Notes: a model not told the origin generated them from the letters alone. Shown: positions 24,852 through 35,534, numbered from the stretch's first letter. The stretch is DNA of 64,000 nt from Aliiroseovarius sp. (GCF_030148435.1 NZ_JASBTN010000081.1:1-64000), one strand, 5' to 3'. Program-made: numbers and translations.

Positions 24852-25661
24852 ATGGACACCTCGAAGGCGACTGGTTACAGGCATCCCATGGCAAAAGGCG
24901 TAAACGGCATTCTGGATCGTATCCTGCATCGGCGGGTCATGCGCCGCTGGGCCAGGGTGGGGGATCGCGCGGCCACGCTGGACCTGGCCACGCTGCGCCA
25001 GCTGCGCGCCCGTGCCCGGGGGCTCCGGCGCCAGATCGACCGGCTGCTCCATGTTGCCGATGGCCGTCTGACCCTGCCGCTGGTCGGCTCCAACGCCTTT
25101 CAGAAACCCCTGCATTCCGACTGGGGCTGGCGCCCGCAGCTCTGGCGCGGCCCGATTTCGCCGCCAGGCGCCTCGGCGGTCGAGACCAAGGCGATGTTCG
25201 GCGACGAGGTCACGCTGTTTCACGACTGCCGGATTTCCGAACTCACCGTGCGCCAGCTGCGCAACACCCGCGCGCAGGATCTGGCCCCCTTCGGGCTGCG
25301 GATGGACGTGTTCCGCTTCGACGGTTCCTTCCTTTCCCTGGTGATCGACCTGCCGGACGAGGCGGTGGCGGGGCTGAAACGCAAACACCTGGTGCGGCTG
25401 TCCACCGTGGTCGAGCTGGAAAAGCCGCTGGAAATCTTTGCACGGCTCAACATCAGGCACGGGCCCAACACCGAACAGGTGGTGCGCGAACTGCCTCTGG
25501 ACGAGGACGAGGTCATGGTCGAGTTCGACCTGGCCTATACCAAGATGAATGAAAAGCGTGTCGAAAGCGCCTGGGTCGACCTGATCTTCGAAAACCCGGA
25601 GATGAGCCAGGTCGTGCTGCGCGACGTGACATTCAGCCGCCGCCCGCGCGCGGAAGTGTGA
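24852..25661 (+). CDS. DUF6478 family protein
   Basis: 269 residues (257 if the ATG at 24888, MAKGVNGILDRI, is used; neither start has a strong ribosome site). N-terminal basic helical region (LHRRVMRRW, LRQLRARARGLRRQIDRLLH), then a beta-rich domain with DEVTLFHDCRISELTVRQLR, FRFDGSFLSLVIDLPDEA, ARLNIRHGPNTEQVVRELPL and a C-terminal LRDVTFSRRPRAEV. This matches my memory of DUF6478, a Rhodobacterales family of unknown function. Followed closely by a small companion gene and a sigma factor gene. Confidence 0.7.
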   Translation: MDTSKATGYRHPMAKGVNGILDRILHRRVMRRWARVGDRAATLDLATLRQLRARARGLRRQIDRLLHVADGRLTLPLVGSNAFQKPLHSDWGWRPQLWRGPISPPGASAVETKAMFGDEVTLFHDCRISELTVRQLRNTRAQDLAPFGLRMDVFRFDGSFLSLVIDLPDEAVAGLKRKHLVRLSTVVELEKPLEIFARLNIRHGPNTEQVVRELPLDEDEVMVEFDLAYTKMNEKRVESAWVDLIFENPEMSQVVLRDVTFSRRPRAEV

Positions 25662-25685
25662 AGTGCAAAGTGTGAGGAGGGCCTG

Positions 25686-26066
25686 ATGAGCACCGAACTG
25701 ACCCTGACGAAAACCCGCATCCAGGCCGGTGTCTGGGAAGGCGAACTGCGGGTTGCGGGCACGCGCACCGAACCGCGGATCGAGGTCAGCCACCTGACCC
25801 AGCCGATCGACGGTGTCGAGATCGCCGAGGACCCCGAAACACCCGGCCGCTTCATCCTGCGCGTGCCGATCCCGCGTGAGGTGCTCTATGACGGGGTGCA
25901 GAGCTTCGTGATCACCGAGGCGGTGTCCGGTGAAAAACTGGGCAGTTTCACCATAGTGACCGGCCAGCCGCTGGAGGATGACGTGCGCGCGGAAATGGCG
26001 CTCCTGCGCGAAGAGCTCGACATGCTCAAACGCGCCTTCCGCCGCCACTGCCTGGAAACCACCTGA
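25686..26066 (+). CDS. Conserved hypothetical, companion of DUF6478
   Basis: 126 residues with no signal peptide. A beta-rich first part (TKTRIQAGVWEGELRVAG, RFILRVPIPREVLYDGVQSF) is followed by a C-terminal coiled-coil segment (DDVRAEMALLREELDMLKRA). GTGAGGAGGGCCTG upstream is a strong ribosome site. It is 24 bp after the DUF6478 gene and 12 bp before the sigma factor gene, so the three are probably co-transcribed. Function unknown. Confidence 0.7.
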   Translation: MSTELTLTKTRIQAGVWEGELRVAGTRTEPRIEVSHLTQPIDGVEIAEDPETPGRFILRVPIPREVLYDGVQSFVITEAVSGEKLGSFTIVTGQPLEDDVRAEMALLREELDMLKRAFRRHCLETT

Positions 26067-26078
26067 CGGGGGCGGGAA

Positions 26079-26618
26079 ATGCGGCTTGAGGACATCTGGA
26101 AGGACTACAGCGCTGGCCTGCGTCGCTATCTCTCGGCCCATCTGGCCGACCCGGATGATGTCGAGGACGTGCTGCAGACCGTGCTGATCAAGACCCATGC
26201 CAATCTTGACCGGCTGGGCGAGGTCGCCAACCTGCGCGGCTGGCTCACCCGGGTTGCCCGCAACGCCGCCGTGGATTTTCACCGCCGCAAGGGCCGGGTG
26301 GTGCCGCATCCCGACGACCTCTGGTACACGGATGACGAGACGCCCGACGACTCCAGCCTGGACCGCTGCGTGCACCCGTTCCTTGACGCGCTGCCCGCCA
26401 GTCAGGCCGCGCTGCTGCGCGCAATCGACCTTGAGGGGCAAAGCCAGAAAGTCTATGCCGCCGAACACGGCCTGGTCTATTCCACAGTCAAATCCCGCGT
26501 GCAGGCCGCCCGCGCTGCCCTGCGCCGCGTGTTCGAAACCTGTTGCGCGCTGAAGATCGACGCCCGCGGGCGGGTCATCGAAACCACTCGCAAATCAGGC
26601 TTTTGCGGCGATTGTTGA
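26079..26618 (+). CDS. SigZ-like ECF sigma-70 family factor
   Basis: 179 residues. Region 2: YLSAHLADPDDVEDVLQTVL and RGWLTRVARNAAVDFHRRKG; region 4: ALPASQAALLRAIDLEGQSQ and AEHGLVYSTVKSRVQAARAA. The C-terminal extension CCALKIDARGRVIETTRKSG ending CGDC is typical of SigZ-type factors, where a cysteine-rich tail may replace a separate anti-sigma factor as redox or metal sensor (inference). No anti-sigma gene is adjacent. The next gene is a glutathione transferase. Confidence 0.85.
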   Translation: MRLEDIWKDYSAGLRRYLSAHLADPDDVEDVLQTVLIKTHANLDRLGEVANLRGWLTRVARNAAVDFHRRKGRVVPHPDDLWYTDDETPDDSSLDRCVHPFLDALPASQAALLRAIDLEGQSQKVYAAEHGLVYSTVKSRVQAARAALRRVFETCCALKIDARGRVIETTRKSGFCGDC

Positions 26619-26683
26619 AAAAATCTCGTCCCTCTCAGGCCCCCTGCGTCTTTTCTGTGTAACCGTCAGAAAGGACAAACTCG

Positions 26684-27397
26684 ATGATCAAAGTCATCTC
26701 CTTCACCATCTGCCCCTTCGTCCAGCGCGTCACCGCCTTGCTCGAGGCCAAGCAGCTCTCCTATCAGGTCGAGTTCATTTCGCTCTCGAACAAGCCCGGC
26801 TGGTTCCTCGACATCTCGCCCAACGGGCAGGTGCCGGTTCTGGTGACAGAAGGCGGCGTGGCCCTGTTCGAAAGCGATGCCATCGTTGAATATCTCGAAG
26901 AGGCCTACCCGCCGCTGATCCCCGGCCTTGCCCCGGAACAGAAGGCGCAGGACCGCGCCTGGGCGTATCTCGCGACCAAGAATTACCTGGTGCAATGCGG
27001 TGCGCAGCGCAGCGCCGATCTGACCACGCTGAAGGAACGCGGCGCGAGGTTGGGCACGGCCTTCGACAAGATCGAAGCGGCGCTGGCCGACCGGCCCGGC
27101 CCGTTCTTCGCGGGCGACACGCCGGGTCTGGTGGACCTCGCCTGGCTTGTGCTCCTGCACCGCGCGGCAATCATCGAGGCGCGTTCGGGCTACGATTTCA
27201 TCGGCGGGGCACGGCCTCGGGTCAAGGCCTGGCAGGCGGCGCTGATGGGCACCGGTCTGGCCGAGGCCTCGGTCGCGCCGGAGTTCGATGCGGCCTTCAC
27301 CGGCTTCTACCTGTCGGATCAGACCTACCTCGGTCGCGGCTGCGACGCGGACAGCGATTGCGCTGATCAGGCCTGCGGTTCGGGCGGCTGCTGCTGA
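26684..27397 (+). CDS. Glutathione S-transferase family protein with Cys-rich tail
   Basis: 237 residues. N-terminal thioredoxin-like GST domain: KVISFTICPFVQRVTALLEA, with a C-P-F-x-x-R motif, then ISPNGQVPVLVTEGG with the cis-proline and ALFESDAIVEYLEEAYP. Helical C-terminal domain ends around residue 215 and is followed by GRGCDADSDCADQACGSGGC, an unusual tail with five cysteines including a terminal CC. It follows a SigZ-like sigma factor gene by 65 bp. A C-P-F active site suggests omega/beta-like thiol transferase activity rather than detoxification by conjugation. Confidence 0.8.
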   Translation: MIKVISFTICPFVQRVTALLEAKQLSYQVEFISLSNKPGWFLDISPNGQVPVLVTEGGVALFESDAIVEYLEEAYPPLIPGLAPEQKAQDRAWAYLATKNYLVQCGAQRSADLTTLKERGARLGTAFDKIEAALADRPGPFFAGDTPGLVDLAWLVLLHRAAIIEARSGYDFIGGARPRVKAWQAALMGTGLAEASVAPEFDAAFTGFYLSDQTYLGRGCDADSDCADQACGSGGCC

Positions 27398-27404
27398 TCG
27401 CGGC

Positions 27405-27434
27405 GGGGCGGTGTTTTTCGCGCCGCCCCCCTTT
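27405..27434 (+). terminator. Hairpin terminator after the GST gene
   Basis: GGGGCGG and CCGCCCC pair across an 11-nt loop (TGTTTTTCGCG), followed by CCTTTAAC. The stem is GC-rich but the T-tract is short. Confidence 0.5.
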
Positions 27435-27511
27435 AACATCTTTAAAATCGGCCCCCGCGCCCGGCTGGAAACTTTAAAGTATGTGGCGTTTGACCCTTTA
27501 AACCTTTTAAC
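27431..27511. promoter_or_regulatory. Cluster of CTTTAAA-type motifs upstream of the FadH-like gene
   Basis: Within 81 bp: CTTTAAC, CTTTAAA, the perfect palindrome ACTTTAAAGT (27471-27480), CTTTAAA and CTTTTAAC. This is striking in GC-rich DNA and may be operator sites or an AT-rich promoter element for the reductase gene 110 bp downstream. Regulator unknown. Confidence 0.4.
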
Positions 27512-27554
27512 ATTCCGTGACGCGACGTTCTTTACGCGCACGTCACCTTGTTGA

Positions 27555-29648
<2,094 letters not shown>

Positions 29649-29686
29649 ACCTTGCGCCCCGCCCCCCGGCGCGATACGGGGGCCTC

Positions 29687-30598
29687 ATGGTATTTGCGGC
29701 GATCCTTCTGGGCCTACTGCCCTCGTTCCTGATGGTCGGCCTGGGGGGCCTGGTGCGCAAGCGTCTGTCGGCCAATGCCTGGCAGGGGCTGGACAAGCTC
29801 AACTTCGAGATCCTGTTTCCCGCGCTGATCTTCGTCGCGGCCTCGTCGCGACCCATTGAACTTGCGGATATGGCGCGGATCGGACCGATGGTCTGGGCGG
29901 TGTTGGGGCTGGGCTTTGCCTTGGGCTGGCTCACCCGCCGCGTGGGGCCCGCGCGCTTCCTGTACTTTGCCGGAGCCTGGCAGACCGCCTGGCGCTTCAA
30001 CACGGCGCTGGCCTTTGTCGCCATTGCGACCCTGCCCGGCGCTGACGTCGGCCAATTGGCTGTCGCCGTGGGCATGGCCATTCCGGTGGCCAACATCCTT
30101 GCGGTCTCGGCCCTGTCTCGTGGACAGGCGATGGGGCTGGGCGCGACGCTGAAAAAGGTCGCGCTGAACCCGTTTCTGCTGGCGTCCCTGAGCGGCGTGA
30201 CCGTCGGCCTGTCGGGGCTGGTGATCCCCGGCCCGGTGATGGCACCGCTGGAAATGCTGTCCAAGGCGGCCATTCCCATCGCGCTTCTTTCGATCGGGGC
30301 AACGATGAACTGGGGCGCTCTGGCACGGCTGGACCGGTTCATGGGCGCGCTGAATGCCATCCGCCTGGTGATCCTGCCCGCGCTGACAATTGCCGCCTGC
30401 CTTGCGCTGGGTGTCGGCGGATCTCTGGCGCAGGTTCTGGTGCTGTTTGCGGCACTTCCCACCGCCTCGGCGGCCCATGTTCTGGCCGCCGGGTTCGGTG
30501 CCGACCGCGAGCTGGTCGCCACGCTGATCGCGCAGATGACCCTGCTGGCCGCTGTGACGCTGCCTTTGTGGATCACGGCCGCTACCCTGGCTTTCTGA
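29687..30598 (+). CDS. AEC family transporter
   Basis: 303 residues, about ten membrane helices in two halves as in auxin-efflux-carrier/malonate permease-like proteins. First helix ILLGLLPSFLMVGLGGLVRK; LNFEILFPALIFVAASSRP; second half starts VALNPFLLASLSGVTVGLSG and includes SKAAIPIALLSIGATMNWG; final FAALPTASAAHVLAAGFGAD is a family signature. Likely moves small organic acids or amino acids outward; substrate unknown. Confidence 0.85.
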   Translation: MVFAAILLGLLPSFLMVGLGGLVRKRLSANAWQGLDKLNFEILFPALIFVAASSRPIELADMARIGPMVWAVLGLGFALGWLTRRVGPARFLYFAGAWQTAWRFNTALAFVAIATLPGADVGQLAVAVGMAIPVANILAVSALSRGQAMGLGATLKKVALNPFLLASLSGVTVGLSGLVIPGPVMAPLEMLSKAAIPIALLSIGATMNWGALARLDRFMGALNAIRLVILPALTIAACLALGVGGSLAQVLVLFAALPTASAAHVLAAGFGADRELVATLIAQMTLLAAVTLPLWITAATLAF

Positions 30599-30743
30599 GG
30601 CCGGAAACACAGCGTTCCTGCGTTTCCCAGCCAAAAACGATTCGCCAATTACCCCGGTATTGTCGGCATCCTTCCACAGTGCTGCCCCAATTGAACGCGA
30701 TACAATCCAGACCGAGGGGCGTGGACTGTAGAAAGAACAAGAC

Positions 30744-31649
30744 ATGGATCGTTTGACTGAAATGGAAGCTTTTGCCATGGTCGTTGACCAGGGTGGCTTC
30801 ACCGACGCTGCGAAGAAGATGGGGATTTCCAAATCCGCGGTCTCCAAGCATGTGTCCTCGCTCGAGGCCCGCCTTGGCGCGCGGCTTCTGAACCGCACCA
30901 CCCGCCGCGTCAGCCCGACCGAGATCGGCCTGGCCTATTATGACCGGGCGCGGCGCGTGCTGAACGACGCGGGCGAAGCGGACGCGCTGGTGACGTCGAT
31001 GCAGTCGGCCCCGTCCGGCCTGTTGCGCATCAGTGTGGCAACTGATTTCGGCGTGAACCACCTGAGCCCGGTTCTGGGTGAATTCCTGCAGGAATTTCCT
31101 GACATTACGGTAAATATGGTGCTGAACAACCGCTATGTGGAGCTGATATCCGAAGGGTTCGACATGGCGATTCGGGTAGGCGAACTCGAAGACAGTTCCC
31201 TGCGGGCCCGCAAGTTGACCGAGACCACACGCCGCATGGTTGGCTCACCCGGCTATTTCCAGAAATACGGCCGCCCGACGCGGATCGACGATCTGAACGA
31301 ACACAAGCTTCTGCACTATTCCAGCCAGTCATCGGGCAATGTCTGGAAAGTGCCCGCCCCCTCGGGCGAGGTGCGCCAGGTGCGCACCGCGGGCTGGCTG
31401 TCGGTGAACGACGGGCAAAGCCTTCTGAACGCCGCGATTGCCGGGCTCGGCATCGCCTATCTGCCCAGCTTCCTCTATGCCGACGCGCTGGAACAAGGGC
31501 TGATCGAGGACGCGATTCCGGAGCTGCCGGAAGACCGTCAGGGCATCTACGCGGTCTATCCGCCGGGCCGCTTCACCCAGCCGAAAGTGCGTGCTTTCAT
31601 CGACTTCCTGGTCCACGCCTTCGCCGACAAGGGGCCGAACATCTGGTAA
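30744..31649 (+). CDS. LysR family transcriptional regulator (CrgA-like)
   Basis: 301 residues. Winged HTH: MEAFAMVVDQGGFTDAAKKM, SKSAVSKHVSSLEARLGARL, NRTTRRVSPTEIGLAYYDRA. C-terminal periplasmic-binding-protein-like effector domain of the CrgA type: GLLRISVATDFGVNHLSPVL, DMAIRVGELEDSSLRARKL, SVNDGQSLLNAAIAGLGIAY. It follows the AEC gene on the same strand across a 145-bp gap; the OmpA operon is convergent. Target and ligand not inferable. Strong terminator downstream. Confidence 0.9.
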   Translation: MDRLTEMEAFAMVVDQGGFTDAAKKMGISKSAVSKHVSSLEARLGARLLNRTTRRVSPTEIGLAYYDRARRVLNDAGEADALVTSMQSAPSGLLRISVATDFGVNHLSPVLGEFLQEFPDITVNMVLNNRYVELISEGFDMAIRVGELEDSSLRARKLTETTRRMVGSPGYFQKYGRPTRIDDLNEHKLLHYSSQSSGNVWKVPAPSGEVRQVRTAGWLSVNDGQSLLNAAIAGLGIAYLPSFLYADALEQGLIEDAIPELPEDRQGIYAVYPPGRFTQPKVRAFIDFLVHAFADKGPNIW

Positions 31650-31680
31650 GATTTCCTGATCCACTGTCTTGGGATTGACT

Positions 31681-31716
31681 GGGTGCCCTCCGATGCGGAG
31701 TGGCACCCTTTTTTGT
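31681..31716 (+). terminator. Rho-independent terminator of the LysR gene
   Basis: GGGTGCC-CTCCG and CGGAG-T-GGCACCC form a 12-bp stem with an ATG loop, followed by TTTTTTGTTG. Confidence 0.92.
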
Positions 31717-31740
31717 TGTCCCGCTGAACTTCCGAGCCAT

Positions 31741-32676
31741 TCATTCGGTCGTGGTCAGGATCACCTCGACCCGGCGGTTGGCCTCGCGGCCCTCTTCGGT
31801 CTGGTTCGAGGCCACGGGGGACAGGAACCCGACCCCGTCCGCCGCCACCTGGCCCGCGCCTGCGCCATAGCGGTCGATCAGCGTCTGTCGCACCGATGCC
31901 GCGCGTTCGCGGGAGAGGGCGATGTTGTTTTCCAGGCTGCCCACCGCATCCGTGTGACCCACCAGTGTCACGCGCTTGTCGGGATTGGCGGCTAGGTAGC
32001 CTGCCAGCTCGGCAAGAGAGGCAAAATCGGCATCACCCAGAGCGGAGGAGCCGGTCTGGAATGTCAGATCGGACAGCACCGCAAAGCCCGCCTGTTCCAT
32101 CTGGATGCCAAGGCCCACGGGTGTCACCGCCTCTTCGGAGGCGGGGAAGCCGACCACGGGCGGGGTGCCGGTCATGTCCGACCCCGTGGTGAGCGGCGGG
32201 AGCTCTTGTCCCGGCCCCACGCGCAGCACCTGCACATAGCCTGCGCCGGGGCTGCGGCTGACAAGCAGGGCGATGTGGCTGCCCTCCTTGCTGGCGGCAA
32301 GATAACGGTAGTCGCCAAGGTCCACATGCATGACGGGTTCGCCGAAGACCAGCGTGGCGAAGCGGAAATCGAATCCGCCACACGTGACCTCCTGGCAATC
32401 GAATGTCACCCGCCAGCCGTCTTCGCTGAGCTGTGAGCGGAATTGCTGCATCAACTGGGCGGTGGTCAGGCCCGTGCCCGGCAGGCGCCAGGCCTGACGG
32501 ATCACCGCGCCATCCACCGAATGGGTCGGCACAGAGCCGTCGACAAATGGCCCGGTGGCGATGGCCAGACTGCCGCGGCGGTCGTTGTCCTCGCCGGTCA
32601 TGACCGCACCTGCCGGCAGTTCCAGCGCAAGCGCCGGACCGGCCAGAAGGAGCGATATGACGGCGGGGCGCAGCAT
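31741..32676 (-). CDS. OmpA family protein
   Basis: 311 residues: signal peptide (AVISLLLAGPALALE), an N-terminal domain of about 180 residues without recognised family, and a C-terminal OmpA peptidoglycan-binding domain: VLSDLTFQTGSSALGDADFA, KRVTLVGHTDAVGSLENNIA, LSRERAASVRQTLIDRYG, GREANRRVEVILTT. Attaches envelope structures to peptidoglycan. Its ATG overlaps the stop of the AhpD-like gene (TGATG). Last gene of a four-gene coupled operon. Confidence 0.88.
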   Translation of the reverse strand: MLRPAVISLLLAGPALALELPAGAVMTGEDNDRRGSLAIATGPFVDGSVPTHSVDGAVIRQAWRLPGTGLTTAQLMQQFRSQLSEDGWRVTFDCQEVTCGGFDFRFATLVFGEPVMHVDLGDYRYLAASKEGSHIALLVSRSPGAGYVQVLRVGPGQELPPLTTGSDMTGTPPVVGFPASEEAVTPVGLGIQMEQAGFAVLSDLTFQTGSSALGDADFASLAELAGYLAANPDKRVTLVGHTDAVGSLENNIALSRERAASVRQTLIDRYGAGAGQVAADGVGFLSPVASNQTEEGREANRRVEVILTTTE

Positions 32677-33242
32677 CAGCGGGCCTGCGCGTGGTATTCC
32701 GGGTTGGGCACCATGCCCACGGCCGAGGCCATGCGGTTGGACATCGAATAGAACCCGACCGTGGCGGCAATATCCCAGATGTCGCGGTCGCTGAAACCCG
32801 CATCGCGCAGCGCCTGGCGATCTGCCTCGCCGGTCTCGCTCGACGCCTTGGCAACCTGTTCGGAAAACACCAGCATGGCGGTCTGGCGGGCGTCCAGCGG
32901 CGCGGCGCGCCAGTTCATCACCATCGCCTCGCCCAGGGCCGGATCGCCGGACAGCGCGCGCACCGCGGCACCATGGGCGACCTGGCAGTACCAGCAGTTG
33001 TTGATCGAACTGACCACCACCGCGATCATCTCGCGCTCCAGTTTGGACAGGCCGCTGTCGCCCAGCATCAACTCGTTATACATCGCCATAAACGGGCGCA
33101 GCTTTTCCATGTCGAAGGCATAGGCCTTCAGCACGTTCGGCACGAGCCCCAGCTTTTCCTCGCAGATGTCGAAGTATTTCCGGATGTCCTCGGGCAGGGG
33201 ATCGACCATCGGCAGGTCGAGTTTGGTGACGGGCTCGCTCAT
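32676..33242 (-). CDS. Peroxidase-related protein, AhpD/carboxymuconolactone decarboxylase family
   Basis: 188 residues with the AhpD-like helical fold: LGLVPNVLKAYAFDMEKLRP, LSKLEREMIAVVVSSINNCW, then CWYCQVAHGAAV with the redox C-x2-C and the proton-relay histidine. Ends GFYSMSNRMASAVGMVPNPE, the hallmark of the peroxidase-related (TIGR01926) subgroup. Coupled to the upstream GNAT gene by ATGA and to ompA by TGATG. Confidence 0.88.
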   Translation of the reverse strand: MSEPVTKLDLPMVDPLPEDIRKYFDICEEKLGLVPNVLKAYAFDMEKLRPFMAMYNELMLGDSGLSKLEREMIAVVVSSINNCWYCQVAHGAAVRALSGDPALGEAMVMNWRAAPLDARQTAMLVFSEQVAKASSETGEADRQALRDAGFSDRDIWDIAATVGFYSMSNRMASAVGMVPNPEYHAQAR

Positions 33243-33976
33243 GTGTCTCCTCCCTTGATGCGATAATGGTAATGACCCACCAATTGCATACCAAGGGAAG
33301 CGTAGAGAGGGTTGGCCGCCAGATTACCCTGCGTCACGATCAGGCTGAGCACCTTCGCGCCCTCGGCCTTGGCCCAGTGGGCGGCGGTCAGGATCATGTG
33401 ACGCCCTGTGCCCATGCGGCGCAGCGCCGGGTCCACATGCAGGGCGTGGATCATCGCGACGCCATCATGGATGGCGACGAACCCGGCCCCGGCGGGAGTG
33501 TCATCGGTGCGGCCCAGGATGCCTGTTTTCGGGGTGCAGGCACGTTCCATTACCGCGCGGCGCCGGGCATGGACACCGCCCTGTTCCCAAAGCTCGGTCA
33601 TGATGTTCAGGGGCGGCCAGACCGCAAAGCCCGACACCGGCGGCGCGGTCTCGCGGGTGATCTTGTCGACCGCGACGGCCCAGATGTTCACCGGATCGAT
33701 GATGTCGTAACCATGAGCCCCCAGCATCTTGTCCAGCGCCTCGTCGCCCGGGCGGATCTGGAACAGGAGCGGCTGTTTCAGATCACGCATTGCCGCTTCG
33801 GCCTGTTTCAAGTCCGCTTCGGTGGTCGGAAAGTTTTCGGTCGTGGCCGAGGCGCGTTTGCCGCCGCCCGCCCCGTCGCGCACGGTCCAGGCCCCTTTCA
33901 ACTCGCGTTTGGCCGGCGGCCAGGTGGCCTCGCAGACCTCCATCAGGGTTTCGACCGAGGGCAGGGGGGTGATCAT
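33239..33976 (-). CDS. GNAT family N-acetyltransferase
   Basis: 245 residues. The N-terminal half is divergent (TLMEVCEATWPPAKRELKGA). The C-terminal half has the acetyl-CoA-binding GNAT fold: GFVAIHDGVAMIHALHVDPA, RRMGTGRHMILTAAHWAKAE (Q/R-x-x-G-x-G/A), LIVTQGNLAANPLYASLGMQ. Start at ATG 33976, after GGAGGATAC; the ORF track start at 34456 runs through the cinA-like gene. Both ends overlap neighbours by 4 bp. Confidence 0.85.
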   Translation of the reverse strand: MITPLPSVETLMEVCEATWPPAKRELKGAWTVRDGAGGGKRASATTENFPTTEADLKQAEAAMRDLKQPLLFQIRPGDEALDKMLGAHGYDIIDPVNIWAVAVDKITRETAPPVSGFAVWPPLNIMTELWEQGGVHARRRAVMERACTPKTGILGRTDDTPAGAGFVAIHDGVAMIHALHVDPALRRMGTGRHMILTAAHWAKAEGAKVLSLIVTQGNLAANPLYASLGMQLVGHYHYRIKGGDT

Positions 33977-34710
33977 GTATCCTCCGCAAAGAGCTGAGAC
34001 AGAGCGGTCATGGCGGCATCCACCCGGGCGGCATCGGTGCCGCGAATGATGATGTCCGCGCCATAGGCACCGTTGAGTTGGAACGGGTAGGAGCCGACCG
34101 ACAGGTCGTCGAACTCGGCCGCCAGGCCGCGCAACGGACCGGCGATGTCGCCCTCGCCACGCTGCACGCGCAGGCTTTGCGACAGAAGCGGCGCGCCGCC
34201 GGTGAGCATCGGCAGAACGCTGGCCACCATGGCCTGAAAGACCGCGGGAACGCCAGCCATGACATGCACGTTGCGAATGGTGAAACCGGGCGCGATGGAG
34301 ACCGGATTGTCGATCAGGGTCGCCGTGTCGGGAATACGCGCCATGCGCTGGCGTGCTTCGTTGAACTCGCGCCCGGAGGCGGCGTAGTGGTCGCCCAGCA
34401 ACTTTGCCGCATCCGCGCGCACGTCGATATGGGCGCCAAAGGCCTCGGCCACGCAATCGGCGGTAATGTCATCATGGGTCGGGCCGATGCCCCCCGAGGT
34501 AAAGACCTGGTCAAACCCGCCCGACAGGGCACGCACCGCGGCGACGATGGCCGGCGCGTCGTCCGAGACCACCCGCACCTCTTTCAGGTCAATGCCTGCA
34601 GAGGCCAGTTCTCCGGCCAGGTAGTACATGTTGGCATCGCGGGTCCGGCCGGACAGGATTTCGTCGCCGATGACCAGCATGGCGGCGGTTGGATTGCGCT
34701 GTGCTCCCAT
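33973..34710 (-). CDS. CinA-like molybdopterin-binding domain protein
   Basis: 245 residues covering only the MoCF/MoaB-like N-terminal domain of CinA: AAMLVIGDEILSGRTRDANM, VFTSGGIGPTHDDITADCVA, and SIAPGFTIRNVHVMAGVPAV. Stand-alone proteins of this length are common in alphaproteobacteria; roles in pyridine nucleotide clean-up or molybdopterin binding have been proposed for the family. Start at ATG 34710 (MGAQRNPT) matches the domain edge. First gene of the operon; divergent from sfsA. Confidence 0.88.
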   Translation of the reverse strand: MGAQRNPTAAMLVIGDEILSGRTRDANMYYLAGELASAGIDLKEVRVVSDDAPAIVAAVRALSGGFDQVFTSGGIGPTHDDITADCVAEAFGAHIDVRADAAKLLGDHYAASGREFNEARQRMARIPDTATLIDNPVSIAPGFTIRNVHVMAGVPAVFQAMVASVLPMLTGGAPLLSQSLRVQRGEGDIAGPLRGLAAEFDDLSVGSYPFQLNGAYGADIIIRGTDAARVDAAMTALSQLFAEDT

Positions 34711-34838
34711 GGTCGACCCTCTGTGTGTCCCAGCGCGGCTGTCCGTTTCCTGCAACGAAAACTGTCCGGAATCGTCAAGAAATCCGGGTCCGCCCGCGAG
34801 GGCTGTTTCTTTCCCTGTTCCCGGTATATGCCTCACTC

Positions 34839-35534
34839 ATGCGATTTCCCACCCCCCTTGTCCCTGCGGTCCTGATCCGGCGCTACAAACGTTTCCTGGC
34901 CGATTGCCGGTTGGAGGACGGGCGCGAGGTCACGGCCCATTGCGCCAATCCCGGCTCGATGATGGGGTTGAAGGACGAGGGGCTGCGCATCTGGCTGGAG
35001 CCCAATGACGATCCGAAGAAAAAGCTGAAATACGGCTGGCGGCTGGTTGAACATGAAGGCGGGCATTTCACCGGCGTTGATACCTCCGTGCCCAATCGGG
35101 CGCTGCGGGCGGCTCTGAAAACCGGCGATATCCCCGAGCTGGTCGCGCCTTCCGTGCAGGCCGAGGTCAAATACGGCGAGAACTCTCGTATCGACTTCCT
35201 GCTGACCGGTGCCGGGCCGGACAGCTATGTCGAGGTGAAATCGGTCACACTGCGCCGGACGCCCGGCCTGGCGGAGTTCCCCGACAGCGTGACGGCGCGT
35301 GGGACAAAACACATGGGTGAACTGGCCGACATGGCCCGCCGGGGCCACCGTGCCGTGGTCTTTTTCCTTGTTCAGCGCACCGATTGCGAACGGGTGACGA
35401 TCGCGCGTGATCTCGATCCGACCTATGCCCGGGCCTTCGATGCTGCGCGCGCCGCCGGGGTCGAAGCGATCGCCTATGATACGCGGATCACTCCAGAGGG
35501 CGTTTGGTTGGGGCAGCGGCGTCCGGTCGTGTGA
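34839..35534 (+). CDS. sfsA: Sugar fermentation stimulation protein homologue SfsA
   Basis: 231 residues. N-terminal OB-like segment LIRRYKRFLADCRLEDGREV, AHCANPGSMMGLKDEG, then a nuclease-like domain: EVKYGENSRIDFLLTGAG, VEVKSVTLRRTPGLAEFPDS, VTARGTKHMGELADMARRGH and AVVFFLVQRTDCERV. SfsA proteins bind DNA and have a PD-(D/E)xK-like core. ATG 34839 (MRFPTPL) chosen over the earlier track start. map follows 126 bp downstream. Confidence 0.93.
   Translation: MRFPTPLVPAVLIRRYKRFLADCRLEDGREVTAHCANPGSMMGLKDEGLRIWLEPNDDPKKKLKYGWRLVEHEGGHFTGVDTSVPNRALRAALKTGDIPELVAPSVQAEVKYGENSRIDFLLTGAGPDSYVEVKSVTLRRTPGLAEFPDSVTARGTKHMGELADMARRGHRAVVFFLVQRTDCERVTIARDLDPTYARAFDAARAAGVEAIAYDTRITPEGVWLGQRRPVV

Noticed and set aside
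34457-34836. Longer start for the CinA-like protein at 34836
   Set aside because: Extra 42 residues lie antisense to the sfsA promoter region and do not match the domain N-terminus.
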